DNA from: Ophiocordyceps camponoti-saundersi (nom. inval.)
Lineage: Eukaryota; Ascomycota; Sordariomycetes; Hypocreales; Ophiocordycipitaceae
Direction of reading: 5' to 3'
Assembly: GCA_003339415.1 (NCBI GenBank)
Contig: PDHQ01000095.1
Span: forward strand, 56,299 to 120,298
Length of the DNA: 64,000 bases
The notes below the pieces were generated by a model. The model searched no databases. It worked only from the letters and a program-made list of their open reading frames with translations, and was not told the DNA's origin. The position numbers and the translations under genes were made by a program. How positions within the stretch are numbered: the first letter of the stretch is position 1; each line of letters opens with the position of its first letter. Of this stretch, positions 44,302-56,262 are shown piece after piece.

Positions 44302-46420
44302 CCTCCACACACACACTCTACCAGGGTTTATACTTACTTATTTTGACTCACACAAATAGCAAAGAAAAGAGGAATATCCCGTGTGTACGTAATGTTATTT
44401 TTAGTCTTCTTCCTACCTACCTATTCTCCTTAGTACTTGTCGATCCATCGTTTACTACTCCGTACGGATACCTGCCAACCTGTCTTCCTACCTACCATCC
44501 TTACATAGGTAGGGAAACTTTCCATCCTTCTAACCCTTACCCCCCCCGATCCCCAGCGCCACGTCCTAAAAGTAAAAACCAAACAGGTACTAACCGATCC
44601 GTAGTATGTTGGATACCTAAGGATGCTACCTACCTACTCTTAATATCACTATCAGTACGGAGTACTAGACGCTGTATGTCGATTTACCCCCGTCAAGGCC
44701 CCCCCCCTTTTTCCCCCCCCCCCCCCCCCCTCGTCACGCACGCCTTCAACCCGTCCAAGTTTACAGATAGATGCCTTGATTATTTTAATCTTTACCAGAT
44801 AGCATCTACGAACCTAGGTTCCCCTCTACTGCTTCAAGGCCGAACCTGATGAGAAACATACATACATACACACATACCTACCTACCTAGATGCTCACATC
44901 CATCTCCATCTCCACCTCCATCCCTTCGCATTTCCAACTACCTAGGTACCTACCCAGCATATTCGTGTAAAGCACACACACATACATAGGTAGGTACCTA
45001 CATTTCGCTGTCGCCGCCGCGCTTCATCACTACATACTACCTTTTGTAGCGCCTGCACGTGGCGTCGGGATATCACCTTTACGCTTCCTACCTACCTACC
45101 CATTTACATACATACATAAATACTCCTACACTCCTACCATGTATGAACATGCCATGTGAATACCACCACTCAACCTCTTCCCTCTCCTCATCCTCCTCCT
45201 CCTCCTCCTCCTCCTCCTCCTCCTCTTCTTCTTCTTCCTTTCTCATCAAGTAAGACATAAAGCATAAAAGGAAAGAAGGAGGGGTTAAAGCATAAATTGA
45301 ATCATTAGATGCATGCATGCGTGACAGATGGATGCATCTCATCCATTCACTTCGCACCGCTCTCGTCGCTTCATTTATTCGATAAGACAACCATGTCTCT
45401 CTCTGACTATCCGTCCATCCGTCCATCCATTCTTTCTTTCTTTGTTCATTCATTCTTCCATTCCTCCGTCGCCAGAAACAAAAAGACGCATCCATCTTCC
45501 ATCCTTCCTCGAATCTGACCCAAAAAAAACCCCCATGCCTCAATCCGGCCAGCTCACACACACCCCACCCCCTTTCGCCTGCCATGTCATTCTTCCATGG
45601 ACTCGTGACTTGCACCGGACGCCCGTTATCGGGTAATACAACAGGCCACGAGGCCAGCCTGCATAGTGCATGTGTGTGTGTGTGTGTGTGTGAGTATGTG
45701 AGTGTGTATGTGCAACAAATACGATGCATGCATCATCGACATACATATAGACATTAGTACGGATACATTACAGCATGCATGCAATATACATACATACACA
45801 TGCCTATCTATCCGTACGACACCTCGATACATACCACGTACAGACTTATCTACATGCTATTTATTGTGTCAATCTCTTCCCTTCCTACCTGTTTGCTCCC
45901 AGATACCCAACCCTCGCCTCGTCACCTCTCAGCTGAGCTCAGCCGGCACCGCCGCCTCGTGCCCGGACCCCCGGATCCTCTGCCCCGCATCCCCGACGGC
46001 CCGGGTCTGGAGCAAGGTGGGGAAAGCACGTGCTTCTATTCGTTTAAGCAATAGGCACGCCGTCACGGGATGCGCACGTGCCCTTTTAGGTTCTTCTAAC
46101 TTTTCAAGGTGCTTTAGCCTTTAGCCCACAGGGTATTGGTCACGGGACAGGGCGACATACACGTCACGAGGACACGCGTCCTCAACGAGTCATCGAGAAC
46201 GAGTCACAGAACGAGTCACAGCCCCACCCCCTCATCGATGCTCATCATCGTCAAACAAGACATATAAATAATGGAATCCTCTTTACAGAGCCATGTTCTG
46301 CTTCTCTTCGCAGACAATAACAGACAAAGACGAAGAAGAAAACGATGAGAAAGAAAGTACAAAGACAGGCATAAAAGCCACAAGGAAAATCAGAAAACCA
46401 CAAAAACTTTTTTTGTTGCC
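43305..46420. other. Gene-poor region, 3.1 kb
   Basis: No gene recognised. Contents: GA/CT-rich DNA (43450-43760), GCG triplets (43941-43962), CT microsatellites (44070-44130, 44262-44298), an A run (44206-44225), C runs (44700-44730), CTC/TTC triplets (45186-45238), GT repeats (45670-45710) and two TACTCCGTA-type motifs (44456, 44656). Confidence 0.55.
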
Positions 46421-47758
46421 CTATTGCCCCTCCATCCCCATCAACGCAAGACGCTTCCAGTGATCCCGATCTGCCTCCAGCTCGGTAATGCGCTGCTCCA
46501 GTTGTGTCACCCGTTGAGCTTTACGCTCGCGCGACTTGCGAGCAGCCATCGTGTTGCGTGCTCGCTTAACCGCCACCGTGTCGTTCGGGTCCTCGACAAT
46601 GATGGGAGGCAGGTTCTTGTCTCGTTTGCGAGCGTTGACACCGGCCACGGAAGAAAATCGGCCTCCGCCGATTGGTGGAGAGTCGACCATTTTCTTGTGG
46701 ACGTTAGAAGCAGACTCCTCTGGCGTCTCCACGGGTTGCTCCGGCGAACTATCCACGCTTTGGACCTGATCGGTGCTGCCGTTGGACTCGACAGGGAAGA
46801 GAGGATACCAGTTGTCAGCGCTGACATCCAATTCGGTGCTTCCAAAATCTGGCGATGTAGTTAAACCGTCGAACTCCGGCGATCCATTGCAGAGCGATGG
46901 TGACGTCAAGGTCGTAAGAGCTGCCGAGTTGGGTGCAGACATAAAGGGATCCGACAGGAACAGATCCTGAGGCGAAACGGTAAAGTTGGACGAGGCGCTG
47001 GACTTGCCGCCCGACGACTGCAAGGCGGATGGAAAGACTGGGGGCGCATCGCCAAAGGTGGTGAGGTCACCCAAGTCGACATCTGCATGGACAGGCGAGT
47101 TAGCGACGGCTGGACGAGTAAAAATCATCAAGTGATATAACGTACCGGCGGCGTTCATCATGTTGGCCGTAGGGACACCTCCGTCCACTGTTTGCTGGAA
47201 ATGTGGGACAGAAGAGTTAGACTGGTCTGGATGCAAAGACAGGGTCGATGACGGAGCCGACGAGGCGTAAAACGGTTGATTGACTATGTGAGGGTTTGAC
47301 AGAGACTGATATCCGAAGAGCTGGGCCACAGGTTGATCCTTGACAGCCGGAGAACTGAGCTTTTGACACGAATGACGGCGCTGACCGCTTGGTAGCGAGG
47401 GTGCAGCGTGATTAAGTGTTCGCGGACGAAGGTGAGGGCTGTCGAACAGGACAAAATCCCGTTGAACGCCCTCGGGGGTCAAGAACTGGGATGCTGGTGG
47501 TGCCGGCAGGGCGGGAGCAGCTGAGTTGGGAGACCATCTTGACTGAAGATCCGTGTTGGAAAATTCGGGCAAGACGTGGGCCTGAATGTTGGCGGTTGAG
47601 TGGGGAGCGTTAGAAGAGAAGCTTTTCAGAGCAGTATTGCTCGAGTCCAGATTGGCCCTAAGGCGATGTGAGATTTCTTGGGGGAAAACGGGGATGTTTA
47701 GGGACTGAATCTTGGCGGGATGAAAGATGTAGGCAAGGGAAGGGGAGGGTTACGGCAT
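46421..47758 (-). CDS. cpc1: bZIP regulator of general amino-acid control (CPC1/CpcA, Gcn4 orthologue)
   Basis: Predicted 392-aa activator that induces amino-acid biosynthetic genes through TGACTCA sites on starvation. The C-terminal bZIP is diagnostic: DPNDTVAVKRARNTMAARKS, RERKAQRVTQLEQRITELEA, DRDHWKRLALMGMEGQ. Intron 2 (47145-47083, 63 nt) is canonical and gives MNAAD-VDLGDLTTFGDAPP. The 5' end is the difficult part: the open frame upstream of LPEFSNTD has no ATG. Using the donor GTAACC at 47753 and acceptor CTTAG at 47658 joins ATGCC (47758-47754) to GGCCAATCTG, giving MPANLDSSNTALKSFSSNAP in frame. This start is inferred, not proven. The leader has one uORF and a TGACTCA box, as expected for this gene family. 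Confidence 0.85.
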
Positions 47759-47859
47759 CGTGTGATGCCGCCAGGGGCGCGGGCAATGCTAGATGAAAGG
47801 GGTGGCGATGCCTGGAGATGGATGATGAGAAGAAAGGAGGAAGAAGAGGAGGAAAAGAG

Positions 47860-47892
47860 TCAGCTTGGGGAGAGGTGGGAGAGACTGGGCAT
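47860..47892 (-). promoter_or_regulatory. Upstream ORF in the cpc1 leader (MPSLSHLSPS)
   Basis: Ten-codon ORF on the minus strand (ATG 47892-47890, TGA 47862-47860), ending about 100 nt before the proposed cpc1 start. It is the only ATG in roughly the 300 nt upstream. GCN4 and CPC1 genes are controlled by leader uORFs through eIF2 phosphorylation (established knowledge); position and size fit, function is inferred. Confidence 0.55.
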
Positions 47893-48936
47893 TTTGTAAG
47901 CGGTCCAGGCAGCGGCCTACGGTACGAATCAGCCAAAGTAAAAAGGACACGAAGCACTAGCAGAACAGAGAGGGGATTTTGCAGTAGCGATAATAAGCCC
48001 CTAGTAAACTCTCAGGTACCCCTGGACCCTGGGGGGGGAGAAGGGAGAGAAGAAGATGGGGGGGCAGAGTGGGGCCGTGCCTGTGACTCACACTTTTCCG
48101 CGGTAACCAGATTGGGACTGGCCGGTGGCAGAGCCTGCAGCGAAGAAAGGCTCGGTGATTTGAATGATGATGGTGATGATGGTGATGATTATGATGATGA
48201 TGATGGGCAGTGCAGGAGGCTTGATTTTATATGTATGTATGTATGTATTTACTGCAGATACGGAAGCAATTCTGCCAGTTGTCTCTTTTCTGCCGTTTCA
48301 TCTGTCTTTGTGCGCTGTGGCGTATCATTGTATATAAAGATATACATACATACAGCAGAGATCATGAATGAAAGGCTTTCTCGTCCGTACATATGTACAT
48401 ATGTACATACTCCGCACATGCGGATACTATCCGTAGTACGATATCCGAGGCCAGATAAACATCCATTTTTTTCCTTCTTTTCCTCCCATCAACATCATCC
48501 GTGCATTCGCTAGCCGTAAATGAACGCCATCCTCGCGGCAAGGGGGTAAAGAGAAAAGTCTCCTGTGCGAAGCTCTCACAGGGCGACAAAATTCCAAATC
48601 GGCAAACGAACTGCATGCCTTCTCCAACATGCATGGGAGATTGTTGTACGACGTATAAAAAGATTCGTATGGACGCTTATAGTACGTATATCTATGTACG
48701 GGGCATGTAGGCCGGTAGGTAGGCAAAATGTGCGGAGCATACATGTCTGGATGATGTTGCTCGTACGAAAGTCCGTAGTACATACATATCCGTACTTTGG
48801 CATAACAAGCAACCAAAGGCCCGAATTGGCTCGTCCGTCAGCAGCCGCACTCTCTCAACTCGCCCGTCACTTGTCACCAGCCACACAACCACACACACTC
48901 TCTCTCTCTTTCTCACTCTCACGCCCACACATCTCG
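47893..48936. other. Intergenic between cpc1 and the CCDC174-like gene
   Basis: cpc1 promoter and leader, then TGATGA and TATG repeats (48160-48250) and sequence downstream of the CCDC174-like gene. No other gene seen. Confidence 0.45.
48084..48090. promoter_or_regulatory. CPC1/Gcn4 binding site TGACTCA upstream of cpc1
   Basis: Perfect TGACTCA about 330 nt upstream of the proposed cpc1 start. Gcn4/CPC1 proteins bind this sequence, so autoregulation is plausible. A half site GAGTCA lies at 47857-47862. Confidence 0.5.
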
Positions 48937-49986
48937 TCAGCTCCTCGTACCGACTTCTCCCGATTCTGTCGTCTCTGCCGCCCCCCGGTCCGTCAGCCCG
49001 TCGAGAAAGTCGTCAGCCTGCCGCTTCGCCCGCCTCGCACCCATGTCTCGCCGTCTCCGCTCAATCTCCCGCCGCCGGCCTTCCCTTTCCTCTTCGCGCG
49101 CCTTGCGTTGCTGCTCCGTCCGCTGCCTCTCCGCCTCGAGCGCGCTCATCTCGCTCTTTCGCGCCTCCTCGTCCTTGCTAAACTTGTAGAAGCTGACGCC
49201 CTTGGTGCGAATCTCCGAATCCGCGTCGTAGTGCGTCATGGCCGGCGGCGTTGCGCTTCGGTCCCGCTTTCGAGCCAGCTCTTCCATCTTGTCCGGGTCG
49301 TCCGGGTTGAAAGCCATTGTCTGCACCGCGTCGCCGTAGATGAGCTTTTCCGGCGCCGATGGCCGTGCTGACATGCGCTCCAGCTCCTCTGCCCCGAGCA
49401 ATCCGCGCCGTGCCCTTCGTTGCATCCTCTCTTTTTCCGCCCGGGTGCCTCTCCGTCGTCGCCCGAACTCGTCGTCCCATTCCACAATTTGCTCGTCCGC
49501 CTCGTCATCATCGTCGGAGCCACCGCCATTGCTGCTGCTGCTGCTGCTAACGAGGCCGGAATCATCCTCATGACCTGCACCTCGCTCGGCCCATTTTCGA
49601 TCAAAGTCTATCAGCGGCTCTGCCTCGTTGTCCTTGGGCACATAGTCGCCGCGCTTCATCGCCGCGTAGATTCGGGCTTTGCTCTCCATGTTGCGCTTCG
49701 CCCGAGCGAGCTCTTGCTTTTCTTCCTCCGTGCCCGTCACTTGCTTGAGCTTCAGCTTTGCGCCGTCCGGGTCTGCACTTTGCTGCTTCGCTGCCTTTGT
49801 AGTGCGGAACATGTCCTCCTTGGGATTTTTCGAGGACCTGGCTCGTGGCGTCACCGTGCCGGAGGTAGCAGCATTGGAGATGAGTGACGACAGCTGAGCC
49901 GTGAAGTCGAGCGACGTTGCGAGCGCGACGCCACGCTTCTGTTTCTTGGCTGACCGCCGGCCGTAAAGATCGGGATCTTGTGGCAT
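48937..49986 (-). CDS. CCDC174-family coiled-coil protein
   Basis: Predicted 349-aa single-exon protein of the CCDC174 type, a poorly studied nuclear family linked to the exon-junction/splicing machinery in animals. Landmarks: MPQDPDLYGRRSAKKQKRGV at the N-terminus, KNPKEDMFRTTKAAKQQ, KRNMESKARIYAAMKRGDYV, then the family signature EQIVEWDDEFGRRRRGTRAE. Towards the C-terminus are GVSFYKFSKDEEARKSEMSA and a strongly charged coiled coil (QQRKAREEEREGRRREIERR). A Ser/Gly/Asp-rich linker (SSSSSSNGGGSDDDDEA) precedes the signature. No intron is needed. Divergent from hom6, 349 bp between starts. Confidence 0.85.
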   Translation of the reverse strand: MPQDPDLYGRRSAKKQKRGVALATSLDFTAQLSSLISNAATSGTVTPRARSSKNPKEDMFRTTKAAKQQSADPDGAKLKLKQVTGTEEEKQELARAKRNMESKARIYAAMKRGDYVPKDNEAEPLIDFDRKWAERGAGHEDDSGLVSSSSSSNGGGSDDDDEADEQIVEWDDEFGRRRRGTRAEKERMQRRARRGLLGAEELERMSARPSAPEKLIYGDAVQTMAFNPDDPDKMEELARKRDRSATPPAMTHYDADSEIRTKGVSFYKFSKDEEARKSEMSALEAERQRTEQQRKAREEEREGRRREIERRRRDMGARRAKRQADDFLDGLTDRGAAETTESGEVGTRS

Positions 49987-50335
49987 TTCAGACTATGTCA
50001 AAGCGTGGAATCTGAGATCAATGCGAGATTTGAAGATGCGAGATTCGGAGATGTGCCATCCACGATGTTCAAGGTTCATAAGATAAGGGGATGCTAGATT
50101 CGAGATATGCCAGCCTCGGCACAAGCCACCCTGCACACTAACAAGCCACATCTTTCAACAAGGCTCAAGCCACATCTAATAAGGCTGCCTGACTAAGATA
50201 GGATGAAAAAAAAAGGAAGAAGAAAAAGCATACATACAGACCATCCCTTCCGGCCTAAGTAGGTCCTACGCACGTGTGCCGCTCGCGGGACCTTCTTAGC
50301 TTCCAAGACTCTCATCTAATCGACTTCACTTCACC
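49987..50335. promoter_or_regulatory. Divergent promoter of the CCDC174-like gene and hom6
   Basis: 349 bp between divergent starts. It contains repeated AGATTCGAGAT/GAGAT segments (50030-50105) and a TGACTAA (50190-50196), one base from a CPC1 site, which would fit amino-acid control of hom6. The regulatory role is inferred. Confidence 0.35.
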
Positions 50336-51477
50336 ATGAGCGCCCCCAATAAAGTCTTCGTCGCCGTGATCGGTTGGTCTACCTGCTCTCGTCCCGGCTG
50401 CTGCTGACCAGCGCAGGCGTCGGAGGCGTGGGCAAATGCTTCCTCTCCCAGCTGCGAACCATCGCCGCGCGCAGGCCGTCTCCCAAGCTCAGCCTCTGCT
50501 ACGTCTCGTCCAGCCGAAAGGCTCTCTACAATGACGACTACTCCGAAATTGCCATGGACGGCATAGTCGAGGCGCTGGCCGCATCCAGTAGAACTCCCCC
50601 GGCGCTCCCCGACGTCATCGAGTACCTCGCTGCCGCTCCGGCCAAGGCGATTCTCGTCGACAACACTAGCTCGCAAGACGTTGCCGACGTATACCCTCTC
50701 GCCCTTAGCCGGGGCTTGAGCATCGTTACACCCAACAAAAAGGCTTTCTCTGGATCCTACAAGCTCTGGCAGGACATCTTTGCCGCCTCGGCCGCCTCCG
50801 GTGCCAAGGTCTACCACGAGTCGTCTGTTGGCGCTGGGCTGCCCGTCATCTCTACTCTCAAGGATCTGGTCGAAACGGGCGACAAGGTGACGAAGATCGA
50901 GGGCGTCTTCAGTGGTACCATGTCCTTCCTCTTCAATTCGTTCGCTCCCACTCACGGGAGAGGCGGCGACTGGTCCGCCGAGGTAAAGAGAGCCAAGGCT
51001 TTAGGCTACACCGAGCCAGATCCGCGCGACGACCTCAACGGGCTCGACGTGGCGCGTAAGTTGACGATCCTGGCCCGTATCGTCGGCCTTCCTATCCAGT
51101 CGCCGACATCCTTTCCCGTTCAGAGCCTCATCCCGAAGGAGCTCGAGTCTTGCAGTAGTGGCGACGAGTTTCTTCAGAAGCTTCCCGCCTTTGACAGTCA
51201 AATGGAGCAGACCAAAGTCGCAGCCGAAAAGGCGGGCAAGGTGGTCCGCTTCGTCGGTAGCATCGACGTGGCCGCGAACCGGGTCAAGGTCGGGCTGGAC
51301 GAGTTTGATCGGTCGCATCCGATCGCGTCGCTCGAGGGCAGCGACAACATCATCAGTTTCTACACCGAGAGATACGGGAGCAATCCCCTGATTGTACAGG
51401 GCGCCGGCGCAGGCGGCGAGGTGACGGCCATGGGCGTGACGGCAGACCTGCTCAGGGTAGTGGCGCAAATTTCATAG
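50336..51477 (+). CDS. hom6: Homoserine dehydrogenase
   Basis: Predicted 365-aa cytosolic enzyme reducing aspartate semialdehyde to homoserine with NAD(P)H, the branch point to threonine, methionine and isoleucine. Exons 50336-50372 and 50417-51477; the 44-nt intron, the shortest in the window, falls inside the nucleotide-binding glycine motif (VFVAVIG|VGGVGKCFL). Family landmarks: LVDNTSSQDVADVYPLALSR, SIVTPNKKAFSG, YHESSVGAGLPVISTLKDLV, GDKVTKIEGVFSGTMSFLFN and the substrate-binding DPRDDLNGLDVARKLTILAR with its catalytic lysine. The C-terminal PLIVQGAGAGGEVTAMGVTA closes the NAD site. Length matches yeast Hom6 (359). Its stop codon is one base from that of the convergent membrane-protein gene. 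Confidence 0.95.
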
Positions 51478-51478
51478 A

Positions 51479-51880
51479 CTATGAGAGCGACTTTGACAGG
51501 TTCAAGGAGACGGGCGGCGGATCATTGTTGTTGTGAACCGGTTTTTGCCCCCATGCCGCGTCCTCGGCTGCGGTGTAAGCCAAAGGTGCAGAAGAAGATG
51601 GCTTCGAAGTAGGCTCATGAGGAAGAGGCGAGGGTCGGCCGAACAATTGTCTCCAACACCATAACAACAGGTCGCCGGCGACGAGGAAAAAGAGGGGTAA
51701 TATGATGAGCGTTCCAAGGACAAACTGGCGACAGTGTCAATCCGAGATGCCGATGACGACAGAGAAGCCAAGCAAGGGTTTTATGTATGTACTTACACAG
51801 GTGATGGAGATGATGCGGATAAGGAGCGACGACGACGGCACGTTGACGAGGATGAGATCGGCCACGAGAGGCTTGGCCAT
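51479..51880 (-). CDS. Small single-pass membrane protein, hypothetical (109 aa)
   Basis: Two exons on the minus strand, 51880-51797 and 51724-51479, joined by a 72-nt intron with a perfect GTAAGT donor and CGCCAG acceptor; phase is 0 on both sides. The product begins MAKPLVADLILVNVPSSSLL, continues IRIISITC|FVLGTLIILPLFFLVAGDLL, and has one clear transmembrane helix at about residues 28-46, then LLWCWRQLFG and a hydrophilic Ser/Pro-rich tail of about 50 residues. No signal peptide of classical form. I do not recognise the family; a mitochondrial or ER membrane protein is possible but unsupported. The coding case rests on the fit of the splice sites and the amphipathic order of the translated exons. 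Confidence 0.65.
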
Positions 51881-52254
51881 GACGATGAATTGTTTTGCGT
51901 GATAAAGAAGAAAGGTGTTTGAGATGAGGAGGATTTTCCCGTAGGCAACGGCGCGCTGAAGAAGGGGGGGGGGGGGGCGCCGTTTTACATACAACAGTCG
52001 CGCATGACGTGGAAAGGAGCCGAGGAGCCGAGGTTGGACCTTATCGATTCACCGCCTGCCCGATATGTGGCCGACTTCGCATCTGCGGATACCAAATCTT
52101 TCATTCGCAGACAGACAGATCCTCGTCTGATTCCACCATCACCTTGCAGCAGACAGAAAAGGCCTCGACTGATACAGAATCCAACGTGACGGCTTGATCG
52201 GCCCATCCATACAGGGCATCCTCGACATCCTCGACCCATATTACACGCACGAGA
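51881..52254. other. Intergenic between small membrane protein and trm8
   Basis: 374 bp divergent interval with a G run (51966-51977); holds both promoters. No gene seen. Confidence 0.4.
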
Positions 52255-53200
<946 letters not shown>

Positions 53201-54150
53201 AGAAAATAAACAATCCAAAACCCCCGTCCCTCCTCTTCGGTGAGGACACCCCTTTTTTGGTGAAGAGGAAGTTCCAAGGGGGAGGGCGGCAAGCATCACC
53301 GGGGCTCAGCGACGAGACTACGAATGCAGACGCGCAACAGAGGACTGGGGGCCGGTTGATTACGACGCCTCAGGGGTGTGAAAGTGTGTGAGTTGGAGTG
53401 TGGTGTGTGTGGGAGTGTGTACGGACAGGTATGTATGTATGCCCCCCTCCCCCCCGGCTTGGTGCTGGCTGGTGACCTGGCAAGGAGACGGCTTTGCCGA
53501 CGCGTCCGGTGATGACGCGGGCCTCCCCTCGTCTCCGCGCCCTCGACTCCGCGCCCACGCTGCCGCCAGGCCGAATACCGGGGTCAATTTGTCATGATCC
53601 AAACCAAGTTCTAGTCCTTGGGAGGGGGTTTAGGAAACGTGGTTTGTGTTGCACTGCAGCGAACGAGTCCGACGACGGGATGTTCGTACAGCAGATCAAA
53701 ATTATGATGCTGATGCTGATGCTTCTGCTGCTGCTGACGATGATGGGGTGGTTGGTTGCTGGGGTGGAGTTTTGACCCCCATAGAACCGTGGGAGAAGGA
53801 AAAGAATGTTTTGGTCCGGGTGTTGGGGCATCTGGACAGGTAGCTACGGATACACTGTGTACGGATGTGAGGCTTCCAAGACAATTCCGCTAGACGGACG
53901 GTTAAATAAAGAAGGACCAGATGATCGAAAGGGGAGAAAAGCCCCGGACCATCTCTTCAGCCCTCGGCCTTTCAGATGCCGGAGCATGGGGAGGTGGATC
54001 ATATGTACATATCCGTAGAAAGGTAGACCGGCGGAAGGCGAAGAAACGGAGCAGACCAAGGGTATTCCTTAAAATAACTACGAATACCAAGCAGTTTCTA
54101 ACTCTGGGGCGGACCACGATGTTGTCATTGGTGAAGTTTCCCGGGAGAAA

Positions 54151-54181
<31 letters not shown>
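54151..54181. repeat. Poly-G tract (31 G)
   Basis: An uninterrupted 31-G run followed by GTGTGTGTG. Length is probably unreliable, as with the other C/G homopolymers here. Confidence 0.9.
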
Positions 54182-54182
<1 letters not shown>

Positions 54183-56205
54183 GTGTGTGATTCTGCTCTT
54201 CCTTCTTCTTCCTCCCCCCCTCCCCGGTTGAGTACATACATACAAAACAGCTACCTAAACATACCCCCAGGCCGGATGAGCAACGGGGAGAGGCAGAGCC
54301 ACTAGGAAAGAATGGGTTTAGATGGAAGGATGAAGATGGGATGGGAACCGTGCTCGAGCCTCTCTCTGGCCCCCCATGTCTGCTCTCCCCCCCTACCTCG
54401 GGGCGGGCAGTAACGGTACGGATACACAATGTACAGACTAGCTTGAAACAAAGACGGAGAGAACCGCTTCGTTCGCGGTGGGCCGAAACAGCAACCGATC
54501 AGCGGCTAAATCCTAACTCCGCCGGCGATGAGCGACACCGAGGGGAGGGAAGCGAGAGAGAGAAAAAAAAGGGGGTAAACCCGGTTACGGAGGAGAGAGA
54601 GAGAGGATGAGAGGGTGGGAAACCAAAAAGAAATGAGTCAAGGATCGGTAGGTAAGAAAGATGGATTATGACGCAACTTGTCCGAAGACTTTCGAGCCGT
54701 GGCTTCTCTTGCTCGGCCGAGATATAGAAGGGGGGGGGGGGGGAAGGCTGAAGGGGGGCAAAAGCATGTGAGTCCAACAGCCATGATAATCCGACTAATA
54801 CAACACAGGAACGAATTGCGACGGGGACATGCTGCGGAATGAAATCAAAGAATGGGGATGAGAAAGCCATCTTTCTCGACCGGGCTGTTGCAGCTAACCG
54901 GTGAGGAGGTTAGAGGGAGAGACGGGGGAGAGGGAGATGGGAGTTGGAGTTGGGGAGAGAGGTATCGAGTAGATGGATCGAGGCTGAGAGGGCGAGAGGA
55001 GGCGCTGTGGGTGGAGAGAAGAGAAGACGGGACGCCGCCAACGCTCGGACGGGAGAATGGAGAGGAGGAGAGAGGAGGAGGAGGAGGAGGAGGAGGAGGA
55101 GAAAGCAGTCTTGTTCTTTTCTTGTTCTTTTCTTCTTTCCGAGTCCCTCTCTCTCTCTCTCTCTGTCCACTCTCTTTCTCTTCATTGGTATCTTCCCTTC
55201 CTCCTTACCTAATTAGGTACCTACCCATTCTTTCAATATAAGATGGAAGAAGAAGGTGATGATGATTCTGATGAAGAAGCAGACGCAGAGGTACAAGATG
55301 ATTAAGCATTCCACACAACGACCCCATGACGTCTTTCTCTATTGCCTTTTCTCTCACAGCCTCACTTTCTTTCCCCATCTCCCTATCAAAATAGGAAGAT
55401 AGATGGAAGGAATGCGCCACGCAGAAGGAAGGCTCACGAGGAAGGGGGGGGAGGGACCACCTTGTTCGTATCTCCGGCTCTGGCGCCAAATCAGCCAAAC
55501 AGAGAGCGGAAGCGGCACTCAGCCCTTTTTTTTGTCCGCGCCCCCTTTTCGTGGCTTTTTTTTCTTTTCTTTATTTGCTTTTTCAGGCTTCTTTCTTGCC
55601 TTGCTGCCTGGGATTGGTATCAAAGGCGGGATTGCCTGTGTAGGTAGGTAGACGGGGAGAGGTGTGTGTGTGTAAGTGCGCGCACGGATGGGGGGAGGGA
55701 TTGATTCCATTGCTGCCTTGAGAGGAGACAGAGAGAAGGGGGGGGGAAGGGGGGGGTGAGAGGAAAGAAGAGAAGCATGTATCCGTATGTGCAAGATAGA
55801 AAAGGGCGGATCAATATCTAGAAAGAAAGAAGGAAAGAAAGATACGGAATAATACTACGGTCCGTACATGCGTGCTTGTGTTGTGTCCGAATGATGGAGA
55901 CAGAAACATGGCTTCACAGAGGCCGAAAGAGCGGACCGAAAACGAGGCTTGACAGAGTGTCAAGAGACACAGATGGGGTGACGGAGAGATTGAGAAGGAG
56001 ACGTTGAAACGCAGGCCTTCGGAAACGGCCCCCACTGACGGTCCGGCAATCGTCCCATGATGGGGGGGGGGGGGGGAACAGGATTGATTGATGATTGATG
56101 GTGGTTCTTTTTTGGGTCAGTTTTTTTTTTGAAGCTACACGCCCCTCCCTTTTCCTTCTTTTCCTTTTGGGAGTATTTTCTTTGCTTTGATATGGAAGAA
56201 AAGGG

Positions 56206-56262
56206 GATGGGATGGGATGGGATGGGATGGGATGGGCATAGGGATAGGGATAGGGATAGGAG
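56206..56262 (+). repeat. GGGAT then AGGGAT tandem repeat
   Basis: About six GGGAT/TGGGA units are followed by four AGGGAT units. The G triplets are evenly spaced, so the G strand could form a quadruplex. The unit resembles the telomeric TTAGGG but is internal and not identical. Confidence 0.75.

Noticed and set aside
54151..54181. Poly-G run as a possible scaffold end or telomere
   Set aside because: No telomeric unit and normal sequence on both sides; treated as a homopolymer of uncertain length.
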